Assembly: GCA_001839685.1 (NCBI GenBank)
Contig: MLAK01000714.1
Span: forward strand, 54,586 to 72,154
Direction of reading: 5' to 3'
DNA length: 17,569 bases
Source: Tritrichomonas foetus
Lineage: Eukaryota > Parabasalia > Tritrichomonadida > Tritrichomonadidae
This document shows, one piece after another, positions 1 to 7,414 of this stretch. Every line of letters starts with the position of its first letter. The stretch's first letter is position 1. Position numbers and translations under genes: made by a program. The notes beneath the pieces were generated by a model that saw only the letters and a program-made list of their open reading frames with translations, did no database searches and was not told the DNA's origin.

Positions 1-263
1 AAAATGAATAAAATCAATGAAATCAAAAATTGTTCATTCATGATTTAAATTATAAGGAATTTTATAAATGAAGTTAAGGTGTTCAAATATGGGTCAGTTT
101 TGAATAACAATATGTGTTAGGAATTTTCGACGTACATATTATATAACGACGAAGAGTTGATTTTCAAATGAGAATCATCACATCAATAGTTTCAATTTAT
201 ATCTGATCAATTATGCACAAAAAGTTTGTATGCGTCAGAAAAAATCTGTACGTTAAAATATAA
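1..263. other. Left-edge intergenic / upstream region
   Basis: This AT-rich stretch lies before the first gene. No gene is visible. A TCACA match to the trichomonad initiator consensus lies at 178-182, about 80 bases before the ATG at 264, which is far for trichomonads. An upstream ATG at 230 opens an 8-codon frame closed by TAA at 254-256; it would be a short upstream ORF only if transcription begins before 230. Nothing else is recognisable. Confidence 0.5.
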
Positions 264-698
264 ATGCTTGATTTCAATTCTTCTTTTCAAGCCTCAGATT
301 TTGATTGGGAATTTGATGCTCCCCATTGGTATGACTTTGAAGAAGAAGATAATATTAGCGACGACTCTTGGTTTGATGAACAAGAGAAAAAAATGCACAA
401 GATTTCAGAATTACTCAACAGCCGCATCGCAAAAGAAAAAAAAGAAGGAAATACTCAAAAAATAAAGCATCCAACAAGAATTCCAGTGCCCAACTCGCGC
501 GCTAAAAATAAAGATAATAATAATAAAACCAACCGCACCATTACTTCGGCATTTGTGAATGGATCACAAACGACCCGAGGTTCTGCATCAAGTGACGATA
601 AATCAAAACCATCAATTCATTCTACGAATTCCAAGTTTTATTCAAAACTCCCGGTGAGGATTCCTCTCAAAGAAAAAAGGAATAGCATGAAGCATTGA
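264..698 (+). CDS. Small hypothetical protein, acidic-aromatic N-terminus and basic C-terminus
   Basis: This 144-residue protein is not recognised. The first ~45 residues are very acidic and rich in aromatic residues, with clusters such as DFDWEFD, HWYDFEEED and DDSWFDE. Residues ~45-144 are Lys/Asn/Ser/Thr-rich and basic, probably disordered, with no predicted membrane segment or signal peptide. The ATG at 264 is the first in-frame ATG, and the frame is open to a TGA at 696-698. It is transcribed toward the farnesyltransferase gene (convergent). The charge-segregated composition argues against chance, since random AT-rich frames rarely give such Trp/Asp/Glu clustering. No function can be assigned; an adaptor or regulator using acidic/aromatic short linear motifs is conceivable but purely inferred. 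Confidence 0.5.
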   Translation: MLDFNSSFQASDFDWEFDAPHWYDFEEEDNISDDSWFDEQEKKMHKISELLNSRIAKEKKEGNTQKIKHPTRIPVPNSRAKNKDNNNKTNRTITSAFVNGSQTTRGSASSDDKSKPSIHSTNSKFYSKLPVRIPLKEKRNSMKH

Positions 699-983
699 AT
701 TCCAAATGTTTATTAATTATCTATAAATATATTGATGATAACATTATATCGTTTTCTTTTTTTGTTTCATGAAGTTTCTTTTCATTTCCACATAATTTAC
801 TTGTATGTTTATTTGTATGAATGTTTATTTGAATGTATGTTTACTTGTATGCATGTTTACTTGTATGAATGTTTATTTGAATGTATGTTTACATGTATGA
901 ATGTTTAATGGAAAGTGAATAAGCAAAAAGAAGAACAAACAAAAAATGAAAGAAGCAAATTTTAAATATCAAATCAAAATATT
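699..983. other. Convergent intergenic region holding the minisatellite
   Basis: This is the gap between the stop of the small hypothetical gene and the stop of the farnesyltransferase gene on the opposite strand. It holds TAAA-type sequences (for example tataaata near 722) that could serve as trichomonad polyadenylation signals, and the 796-911 minisatellite. No gene is seen. Confidence 0.6.
796..911. repeat. Minisatellite, ~16-bp unit, about seven copies
   Basis: A tandem array has a degenerate 16-base unit close to TTTAYTTGWATGNATG. Unit starts are visible at 808, 824, 840, 856, 872, 888 and 904, exactly 16 bases apart, and a shorter 12-base first unit starts at 796. The units at 824 and 872 are identical (tttatttgaatgtatg). 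The unit itself has a loose 4-base periodicity, so the array may have grown from a tetranucleotide. It sits between the 3' ends of two convergent genes and does not code for anything evident. Confidence 0.85.
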
Positions 984-2111
984 TCATTTTGGCACAAACG
1001 GTCTCGCACGGTAGTATGCGCGCATTTTCTCCGCAAGTTCTTTCGGCACACAAATCAAAGTATCAATTTCCGGTAAAATATCGGCACCAACTCCAGGAAT
1101 TTTCGTTTCTCCACAAACGCACATTCCAGCCAATCCGTAAAACGTGTGGAACGGATCAACCTTTGAAGGTGCATGATCTCTGAATCCTCCATCTGCACTC
1201 TGTGAAGAACGAAGTGTGTATTCTGAAAGACATGGCTCATTCCAAAATGGGGGAATTTTCAAATGATCAGAAATGATTCTGCATGCGCTTCCAATCCACC
1301 ATGAGTAACAACTATCAACTAGCTTGTTTGTGCGACCTTGGAAACCTCCACTATACTCCATTTGGCGCATGGCAATCCACCTCATAAGCGAATTTAAGTT
1401 TAATCGATCAAGCTGATGAAGAAGATACATCGCGCCAACAGCGCAGTGAACGTAGCCGCCATGGCTTTCAACTCCAGGAACTGGTCCAAAACCTCCGTCA
1501 TAGCTATTACAACTAAGAACATATTCGGGGACATTGGCGGTTAATTCATCTGTCAAAATATTCAATGTATCGGCAATCAAAAGTGCCACAAAAGTGGCAC
1601 GAATATCGTTCTCCATGTCCCGCGTAGTACGGAAGGAACCATTTGGACATTTCAATTGGAGAAGTGCTTTATATATCAAATCGCGATCAACCATTGAAAA
1701 AGCTTCTTCGGTGCCGATTAATCCGATCGACATGATTAACGAGTAATTTGTAACAAGATGGGTGTTATCGTATGTAAGACCTGAATATCCTCCATTGATG
1801 CATTTCCGTCGTTCTAAATAAGAAGTTGTTTTTTGGATAATATCATGAAAATCATCACCGGTGTAATTTAAGACACGAAGAATGAAAAGTGTGTAGGTGG
1901 CTGACCATATTGAAAATGTTTCCGCAGCCATTCCTGACGCGGACTTTCGCTCGTAGAGATTTTTCACATATTTGATATGAGGTTCGACAAGAAGTTTAAA
2001 ATCGGAGAGTAAAATATCGCGAATAGCTTCTTCATTTGACAGCTCTGCTAATGAAGTTCCAGTTGGGTAGTCTTCGTCATCAAATTGTTTGGTATATAAA
2101 GTAAAACTCAT
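984..2111 (-). CDS. Protein farnesyltransferase beta subunit
   Basis: This 375-residue protein matches the catalytic beta subunit of cytosolic farnesyltransferase, which attaches farnesyl to the Cys of C-terminal CaaX motifs with the alpha subunit as partner. The repeated prenyltransferase alpha-barrel motifs are visible: NGGYSG (~107), PNGSF (~156), YDGGFG (~204), SGGFQGR (~254) and ADGGF (~306). The Zn ligands are D266 and C268 in LVDSCYSWW and H322 in FHTFYG. Diphosphate-binding residues H217 (SHGGY), R260, K263 and Y269 are present. W69 aligns roughly with the Trp that limits pocket length in farnesyltransferases, favouring this over geranylgeranyltransferase I. The position just before the Zn-binding His is Phe, where animal enzymes have Tyr. 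The ATG at 2111 is chosen because the two upstream codons reach only TTG, and an initiator match lies 11 bases upstream. Length is typical for a compact family member. No alpha subunit gene is nearby. Confidence 0.9.
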   Translation of the reverse strand: MSFTLYTKQFDDEDYPTGTSLAELSNEEAIRDILLSDFKLLVEPHIKYVKNLYERKSASGMAAETFSIWSATYTLFILRVLNYTGDDFHDIIQKTTSYLERRKCINGGYSGLTYDNTHLVTNYSLIMSIGLIGTEEAFSMVDRDLIYKALLQLKCPNGSFRTTRDMENDIRATFVALLIADTLNILTDELTANVPEYVLSCNSYDGGFGPVPGVESHGGYVHCAVGAMYLLHQLDRLNLNSLMRWIAMRQMEYSGGFQGRTNKLVDSCYSWWIGSACRIISDHLKIPPFWNEPCLSEYTLRSSQSADGGFRDHAPSKVDPFHTFYGLAGMCVCGETKIPGVGADILPEIDTLICVPKELAEKMRAYYRARPFVPK

Positions 2112-2119
2112 TTCCAATT

Positions 2120-2124
2120 AGTGA
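2120..2124 (-). promoter_or_regulatory. Candidate initiator (Inr) of the farnesyltransferase gene
   Basis: TCACT on the minus strand fits the trichomonad initiator TCA(+1)YW. The putative +1 A is at 2122, giving an 11-base leader before the ATG at 2111, as is typical in trichomonads. The motif is short, so chance is possible. Confidence 0.5.
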
Positions 2125-2495
2125 TGGATTCAAAGGTGAAAAATAAGGTAAATTTTTCAATATCATTGGAAAGAATAAACTATTGAAAAAAATCGATCTT
2201 TTTCTAAAGTTTATTGGCCTGAGAATTTACAAACATTCTCGTTCACATAAAAATGAGATACTGGATGTTAAATCCTATTATATATATATAAAATGAAACG
2301 CAAAACTTGGTCGTAAACTTTTGTAAATCTGGTTTGTAATACTACTCTGTATAGGTATAACTCATTGGAGAAAATAAGTGAAAAAAACGATCAAATCTCC
2401 GGGAAGTATTATTTAATTAATATAATATTTACATTTATGCTATATATAAATTATGGATAACAACTTGTTATAACAAGAACAATCGAAATCGAAAA
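2125..2495. other. Intergenic region upstream of the farnesyltransferase gene
   Basis: An AT-rich gap separates two minus-strand genes. It holds a (TA)n tract at about 2280-2290 and a perfect 14-base palindrome CTTGTTATAACAAG at 2464-2477, about 20 bases past the stop of the membrane protein gene. No ORF of substance or RNA gene is seen. Confidence 0.5.
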
Positions 2496-4169
2496 TTAAT
2501 GCTCATCAAACATCTTTTTAATTTCCTCTGATTCTTCTACATTTATGGAGCGTCTTGTTGCCTTAATTCTGCTGACGATAACTTCTTCTCCATCACTTGA
2601 TGATGAACTTTCTTCTTCCTCTTCTTCTTCTTTAGGTAATAAATTTATATTTCTTTCAAGAATTGCAGGATCATCAATAGTTTCGGGGATTTCTTCTTCT
2701 TCAATTTCTTCCTCAATTTCTGTTTGTACTGATTGACAATCTAATGTTTCAACTGCTTGAATGTTTTTATCTGATGTTTCTGCTTTTGGCGCTGGAATTT
2801 CTACAACAACTGTTTTCACTTTTTCAACGATTTTTTCAATTACTTTTTGTTCATTCTCTATTTTCATTGGTTCAATGTATACATTGTCATCTTGTTTACT
2901 TGTGCATATTGTTATGTTGTTAACTTTGGTTTCTGTTTGTGTAGATTGAATGGTTGTCTTTGGTTGAATATTAGCAGCATGTACAGAAATTGAAGGATAT
3001 TGAGGAATCGATAATTCAATTGGTTGTGAATATGAATGATTACTTACATATTTATCTTCATCAATGCTAATAACTTTTTCTGATTCACACTGATCGTTTT
3101 CTTCGTGATTTTCTTCACAATTTTCTTTATCATCAAAATCAACATCATATCCACGAATAGCTTTTGTGAAAAGAGCTTTCAACATAGCGTCACCTTCTCC
3201 AATCGATTCTGTTGAAGTAACATCAATATCAGCATCATCATTCAAAAAAGCATGAATATTTATTTTTCCGTTTTCATAAGGTGTAGAAACATTAATAGTT
3301 GGGTCTAGTTCTTTGGCATAAACAGTTGAAATAACCTCTCGATTGAGAGATTTTACATGTGAAGAAACAGTGAAAATTAGTGGACCATCAAACTTAATAC
3401 TAAATTGATGAGATAAAATTCTCTGAGTTCGATTGATGCCATTTTGGTTTATTTTTGTGTCTTTCTTTTCCTCATCTTCATTCTTCTTATCATCCTCGCT
3501 CTCCTTATTATTTTCATTCTTATTATTATTTTCATTCTTATTATTATTTTCAGTCTTATTATTATTTTCATTCTTATTATTATTTTCAGTCTCATTATTA
3601 TTTTCAGTCTTATTATTATTTTCACTTTCCTTAATATTTTCATTTTTATTGTCATTTCCAATCTTATTATCATTTTTATTCTCTTTTTCATTCTCTTTCT
3701 CTTTTTCAAAATTGGGCTTTAAAGTAAAACTTATTTTGGAAATATTATTTGTGAATGCTTTTGATGAAGTTTCAACTTCACTTGATGTAATATTTGGTAA
3801 ATTTGTTGATAAAATTTTGATGTCTTTGAAAGATTCTTGAAAATCGTTTGTTGACGAAAACTTTGTGATTGAATTTTGCAAATTTTCTGTGATTGTCTTT
3901 TCAAGGGCGTCATGAAAATACTCGAACGATAGAATTTTTTCGACCCATTTTAAGGATTCCTTTTTGCTTTTGAAGGATTCCATGAATAAAATAAATTCTT
4001 GGTTTTCTTTCGATTTTTGGTTTCTCGGAAGTGGAATACACCAACGCGTTAGGATTAGAAAAATTAATACTGCGATAATTATGACTGAACCAAAAAGAAA
4101 TCCTTGTAAAAAGTTGAATAAAACATCGATCATGAAAAAACTAATTTGGTTTTTTATTTCACATTTCAT
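2496..4169 (-). CDS. Membrane-anchored protein with possible SMP-like lipid-transfer domain and low-complexity insert
   Basis: This 557-residue protein has one clear hydrophobic segment near the N-terminus (about 21-40, core FGSVIIIAVLIFLIL) followed by RW and basic residues, as in an N-terminally anchored ER protein. Residues ~60-145 (with ESLKWVEKIL, helical ALEKTITENLQNSI and LPNI) and ~241-310 (with KFDGPLIFTV and further beta-like strands) together resemble an SMP/TULIP lipid-transfer fold of the Mmm1/Nvj2/Tex2 kind, split by an insert (~146-240) dominated by Asn/Glu/Lys hexapeptide repeats. Residues ~311-557 look disordered and acidic, with EEEIEEEE, EEEEEEE and SSSSSDGEE runs. The SMP assignment is an inference from pattern, not a clear match; the anchor, repeat and acidic tail are seen directly. 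The ATG at 4169 is supported by an initiator match 16 bases upstream; an internal ATG at 4133 would still keep the membrane segment. It is divergent from the coiled-coil gene. Confidence 0.7.
   Translation of the reverse strand: MKCEIKNQISFFMIDVLFNFLQGFLFGSVIIIAVLIFLILTRWCIPLPRNQKSKENQEFILFMESFKSKKESLKWVEKILSFEYFHDALEKTITENLQNSITKFSSTNDFQESFKDIKILSTNLPNITSSEVETSSKAFTNNISKISFTLKPNFEKEKENEKENKNDNKIGNDNKNENIKESENNNKTENNNETENNNKNENNNKTENNNKNENNNKNENNKESEDDKKNEDEEKKDTKINQNGINRTQRILSHQFSIKFDGPLIFTVSSHVKSLNREVISTVYAKELDPTINVSTPYENGKINIHAFLNDDADIDVTSTESIGEGDAMLKALFTKAIRGYDVDFDDKENCEENHEENDQCESEKVISIDEDKYVSNHSYSQPIELSIPQYPSISVHAANIQPKTTIQSTQTETKVNNITICTSKQDDNVYIEPMKIENEQKVIEKIVEKVKTVVVEIPAPKAETSDKNIQAVETLDCQSVQTEIEEEIEEEEIPETIDDPAILERNINLLPKEEEEEEESSSSSDGEEVIVSRIKATRRSINVEESEEIKKMFDEH
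3503..3626 (-). repeat. In-frame 18-bp coding repeat (NNN[K/E][T/N]E hexapeptides)
   Basis: Inside the membrane protein gene, an 18-base unit (on the plus strand close to ttattattattttcakt with small changes) repeats about six times and encodes six residues per copy: Asn-Asn-Asn-Lys/Glu-Thr/Asn-Glu. Degenerate flanks rich in Lys, Asn and Glu extend beyond it toward about 3700. The array keeps frame, as expected for a tolerated disordered linker. Confidence 0.85.
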
Positions 4170-4182
4170 TCATACCATGTTA

Positions 4183-4187
4183 AATGA
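4183..4187 (-). promoter_or_regulatory. Candidate Inr of the membrane protein gene
   Basis: TCATT on the minus strand fits TCA(+1)YW. The putative +1 is at 4185, 16 bases before the ATG at 4169. It supports that ATG over the internal one at 4133. Confidence 0.45.
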
Positions 4188-4230
4188 CTTTTTATATTCT
4201 CAAAATAAAATTTTGCTAAGAAAACCATAG

Positions 4231-4240
4231 CCGTTTAGAA
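4231..4240 (+). promoter_or_regulatory. Candidate M5-like core promoter element
   Basis: CCGTTTAGAA lies 9 bases before the ATG at 4249. It resembles the CCTTTAG-type M5 element described in Trichomonas vaginalis, which overlaps transcription starts of genes lacking an Inr. The match is imperfect and I recall the consensus only approximately, so this is tentative. Confidence 0.25.
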
Positions 4241-4248
4241 TTGTTAAA

Positions 4249-6339
4249 ATGAGTTCTTCAACTTCTCAAGAAGAACCAGCACAATTCACAAGATCAACTA
4301 TAAAATCGCGTGATAAACGAGCACCAAGTTCCTTAACTTTTCCATCAACCAGTTCAAGCGCGAACGATAAGGAAACAATAATTGATCAATATCAAGAAAA
4401 AATGGTCGATATGTTAGCCTGTCAAAAAGAATTATGCACTGTGAAAACGCATTTAAGCAAAGTTATTGATGAATCAAAAAGCAACGAAATTCGATTAAAA
4501 CAAATAATCTTAGAAAAGGAAACCAAATTAGAAGAAGCCTCAAAACGAATACAAGATCTAGAAAATGAAAATAACTCGCATATGCAAAACGACGTAACTC
4601 AAAGTAGTAAGGCAGCCAAATGGAAAGCACGTTGTCGTCAACTTCAAGAAATTATTGATAAACAAAATAAAGAGCTACAAAATAAAGACGAAACTATTAA
4701 AAAACAAATATTGGAACAAAAAGAAATAGAAAAAGCTGCAAGAAGACAAGCCAACGAACTCCAAAAGAAACTTGATTACCAAGTGTCACAACTATCTGAA
4801 AGAAAAATAGAATTAGCTGAATTGAAGCAACAAAGCATCATTAGTAATGAATCGATAATAAATCAACAAAAACAATTAGATGATGTTGTTCGTTATAAAG
4901 AAAATCTTGAAAACCAAAACTCCAAACTCAAAGAAGATAAAGAAATGCTTAAGATTCAATTAAAACAATCGAGTGATGAATCAGTTGTTCATCAAGCAAC
5001 AATATCTGATCAATTAAGCTCCATTCAAAAATTACGAAAAGAAAAAGCTAAATATAAAACTGAATGCTCTGATTTAAAGAAAGCTCAAATCAATCTCAAA
5101 GAGCAACTTGAAAGATATACCAGCTTACCAAAGAAAATCCAAGAATTGGAACAATCATTAGAAAAATCAAAGAAACTATATGAAAAAGAAACCAGAAAAA
5201 CAAACAATGCTACAAATATTCTATCAATTATTACATCTTTAGTAGGAGAAGCTTATAGGCCCAAAGATATCATTTCTAATGTTCAAAAAGTCTGTCAAGA
5301 AAGAGATAACTTAAAACAAAAACTTATGAATTTAGAAAATAGTATTAAAGGTGTTGATGATTTATCAAACGAACTTAGCCGCCAAAAAGAAACAATAATA
5401 AATCTTCAAAAACGATTAGATGCTAATAAACAGAGGAATATTATAATTAAATCAATTGAAAAGGCCAGAAAAGCAGCCAATGAGCAAATGACTCACTATG
5501 CAAACAGTTTTGGTTTTGACAAAGAGAAAATTAATATGAGATCATTAATAATAACTGTTCTTCTTGGATCAAGATTGAGTAAGATGATGAAATCAATCCA
5601 TTCAAACTATGAATATGTCACAGATAATAGAAATTGGTGGTGGATGAACTCTACTGAGCATGAAAAGATGAAATCTCTATTATCTGAATCTGCCGGAAAA
5701 TTAACAGCTTATCAAAATCAAACAGAAGATTTGTCTAAAACAAACTCAGAATTGAAAGAACATATTGGTAAGATCGAAGAAGAAATGATGATTAAAGATA
5801 AACAGATAGATGAAAATAAAAAATCATTAATATTCCTGAGAAATGAAATTCATCGACTTAATGATGAGTTGTCTAACTTGATTGATCCAGAAACATATTC
5901 TGAACTTCAAAATAATTATGTAATCATCAAAAAACAATTGAAAGAATTCAGATGTCACGAACAACAATTGATTCAAGAAAAGAAATTACTGTCTGACCAA
6001 ATTGAAGAGCTTACAATAACAAATATCGATCAATCAAATGAGATTACTGTTCTTCAAGAAGAAATTGAAATAGCTCAAGCAAAAATTGAAAAACTTACTG
6101 AAGATATTCGAATTTTAGAAAAATCACAAATGGCCAAAACAAAAGAGCTACTTTCACTTGAGAGAGGAATAATGAAAGTCAAAGCAAGCAATGATCGAAA
6201 CACAGCCCAATGCAAAGCTCTTGCAATCGAAAATCAGCATTTATTTAATCAAATGAATCCCAATAAACTTTGCGCAGGTCCAGATATTTCTTGTCAAGCC
6301 TCAAAATTCGGTTTAAAAGCTACAAGAACTTTGTTGTGA
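4249..6339 (+). CDS. Long coiled-coil protein of unknown function
   Basis: This 696-residue protein is not recognised by family. The N-terminal ~45 residues are Ser/Thr-rich and probably disordered. Heptad-like Leu/Ile spacing with many Lys, Glu and Gln runs from about 45 to 320. A break follows (~320-345, ILSIITSLVGEAY), then a shorter coil. A less charged, possibly globular patch covers ~410-470 and contains LIITVLLGSRLSKMM and an unusual run of three tryptophans (463-465). A second long coil spans ~475-660, and the short Cys-containing tail ends in LKATRTLL. There is no membrane segment. Length and make-up suit a cytoskeletal, centrosomal or basal-body scaffold, but that is inference; long coiled coils score falsely against many unrelated proteins. 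The ATG at 4249 is the first in frame after the divergent promoter. The stop is followed at once by AATAAA. Confidence 0.85.
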   Translation: MSSSTSQEEPAQFTRSTIKSRDKRAPSSLTFPSTSSSANDKETIIDQYQEKMVDMLACQKELCTVKTHLSKVIDESKSNEIRLKQIILEKETKLEEASKRIQDLENENNSHMQNDVTQSSKAAKWKARCRQLQEIIDKQNKELQNKDETIKKQILEQKEIEKAARRQANELQKKLDYQVSQLSERKIELAELKQQSIISNESIINQQKQLDDVVRYKENLENQNSKLKEDKEMLKIQLKQSSDESVVHQATISDQLSSIQKLRKEKAKYKTECSDLKKAQINLKEQLERYTSLPKKIQELEQSLEKSKKLYEKETRKTNNATNILSIITSLVGEAYRPKDIISNVQKVCQERDNLKQKLMNLENSIKGVDDLSNELSRQKETIINLQKRLDANKQRNIIIKSIEKARKAANEQMTHYANSFGFDKEKINMRSLIITVLLGSRLSKMMKSIHSNYEYVTDNRNWWWMNSTEHEKMKSLLSESAGKLTAYQNQTEDLSKTNSELKEHIGKIEEEMMIKDKQIDENKKSLIFLRNEIHRLNDELSNLIDPETYSELQNNYVIIKKQLKEFRCHEQQLIQEKKLLSDQIEELTITNIDQSNEITVLQEEIEIAQAKIEKLTEDIRILEKSQMAKTKELLSLERGIMKVKASNDRNTAQCKALAIENQHLFNQMNPNKLCAGPDISCQASKFGLKATRTLL

Positions 6340-6344
6340 ATAAA
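6339..6344 (+). terminator. Probable polyadenylation signal of the coiled-coil gene
   Basis: AATAAA begins at the last base of the TGA stop. It contains the TAAA core used as the trichomonad poly(A) signal, which is often at or beside the stop codon. Confidence 0.45.
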
Positions 6345-6574
6345 TATATTGTTTTCATAGTAATTACTTTTCATTATTTTCTTTGTAATGTTATCTATCA
6401 TTCTTTTGTAATGTTGTCCACCTTTTTGTTGTAATTGGGTATTGTGAATAACAAACCAAAAATGATATTTCACCACAAGATGAAAAGATAACAAGAAAAA
6501 CCAGTCAGTGTGAAAAATGAAATCGATAATATGATTTATAAATCAAATTATATAGTGCACATTTATTAAACAAC
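6345..6574. other. Convergent intergenic region
   Basis: A 3'-to-3' gap lies between the coiled-coil gene and IFT46. It holds two identical 11-mers TTTGTAATGTT at 6382-6392 and 6405-6415, 23 bases apart, with similar flanks (a small imperfect duplication). No gene is seen. Confidence 0.5.
6562..6567 (-). terminator. Probable polyadenylation signal of IFT46
   Basis: AATAAA on the minus strand lies 8 to 13 bases beyond the TAA stop of the IFT46 gene, a position in keeping with short trichomonad 3' UTRs. Confidence 0.45.
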
Positions 6575-7414
6575 TTATTTTGTTGGTGTTGGAGCTCTCT
6601 GTGATTGAAAATATTGATTTCCTTCAAATTGTGCATAGAGTGCGAATAAATGATGCAAAGACTCAACAATATTATTTTTGACAGGTATTTCCAAAAGTGA
6701 ACAAATGATTTTAGCGTATTCTTCAAAAGAAAGATCCATTTCAGCAGTTGGTAGGGGCACTGAGTTCAATGTCTCTTCAAACTCTTCTGGCCAAGGCTCC
6801 ATGAGCTGCTCAAGTTCAGGCATTTTACTCGAATAAATAAATGTTGGTGGTGGCCGATTCCTGTGTATTTCTTCAATAGATTCAAGCCATGATGTTAATG
6901 CCTTTCGATTATTTTGTGGGTCTTCAATGAATCCAATGTATGCATCACCTTCATTCGCAGCACTAGTAATTCCGTATTGCTCGCGTAATTCCATCCGTAA
7001 GATTTGTGGGTTACTTTGGGAAATTGAGGGCTCATCAAGAATGACAAGACCGAGATCATCCATTTCACCATCTGGTCTTGGAACTTTAATGAAAGCATCA
7101 ATTGTGCCAATTGCAGGAACAAGCTCTGGTAAAAATGGTTTCCAGTGAACAGAGATTTCGACTGGCTCTGGCTGGAATTTATTGATCAAACTAAAAAGCG
7201 AGCCCATATCAGATGTCAGATCACCATCATCATCAAGGGAACCGCCCATATTGTGAGAATTGCCATATAAATTCGAATCGTTCATGTCGTCGTCACTCAT
7301 ATTCATGGAATATGGTTGATAGTTATCGCCGTTTTGCATAAGAGATCGGTAATTACTTGGTTCGCCAGTGTTGCCTCCGATATCAAGTCCATAATCCTCT
7401 TCTTCCCCAAACAT
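6575..7414 (-). CDS. IFT46: Intraflagellar transport protein 46 (IFT-B core subunit)
   Basis: This 279-residue protein matches IFT46, a subunit of the IFT-B complex that carries cargo (outer dynein arms in Chlamydomonas) along the flagellar axoneme. The N-terminal ~80 residues are acidic, Asn/Asp-rich and disordered, as in the family. The conserved C-terminal domain starts at about 90, with FQPEPVEISVHWKPFLPELV and an IDAFIKVPRPDG segment. It continues with PPPTFIYSSKMPELEQLM, EPWPEEFEETL and LPTAEMDLSFEEYAKIICS, then LLEIPVKNNIVESLHHLFAL, all family hallmarks. It ends in a short polar tail. Length is close to other IFT46 proteins (about 300 residues). The ATG at 7414 is followed directly by the acidic N-terminus. 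No TCAYW initiator lies within 30 bases upstream. It is convergent with the coiled-coil gene and divergent from the Rab gene. Its presence implies a cell that builds flagella by IFT, as trichomonads do. Confidence 0.88.
   Translation of the reverse strand: MFGEEEDYGLDIGGNTGEPSNYRSLMQNGDNYQPYSMNMSDDDMNDSNLYGNSHNMGGSLDDDGDLTSDMGSLFSLINKFQPEPVEISVHWKPFLPELVPAIGTIDAFIKVPRPDGEMDDLGLVILDEPSISQSNPQILRMELREQYGITSAANEGDAYIGFIEDPQNNRKALTSWLESIEEIHRNRPPPTFIYSSKMPELEQLMEPWPEEFEETLNSVPLPTAEMDLSFEEYAKIICSLLEIPVKNNIVESLHHLFALYAQFEGNQYFQSQRAPTPTK

Larger units (their letters stand above)
4170..4248. promoter_or_regulatory. Short divergent (bidirectional) promoter region
   Basis: Only 79 bases separate the ATG of the membrane protein (minus) and the ATG of the coiled-coil protein (plus), so both core promoters must lie here or inside the neighbouring coding sequences. 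The minus-strand gene has TCATT at 4183-4187. The plus-strand gene has no TCAYW match close by; CCGTTTAGAA at 4231-4240 is the most distinctive sequence near its start. Confidence 0.6.

Noticed and set aside
226..465. 79-codon frame overlapping the small hypothetical gene
   Set aside because: It begins at TTG, overlaps the ATG-started frame at 264, and its product is a Lys-rich shadow of it.
885..892. GTATGT as an intron 5' splice site
   Set aside because: It is part of the minisatellite unit, and no trichomonad-type branch point/3' splice motif (ACTAACACACAG) was seen in the window; all genes are open without splicing.
3433..3840. Long plus-strand frames opposite the membrane protein gene, Ser/Leu/Phe/Ile-rich
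   Set aside because: They are the antisense reading of the Asn/Glu/Lys repeat. Their composition is explained by the repeat, and the minus frame is far longer.
4249..6339. Similarity of the coiled-coil protein to myosin tails or poxvirus A-type inclusion proteins
   Set aside because: Long Lys/Glu/Leu coiled coils give such hits by composition alone; there is no motor domain and no specific motif.
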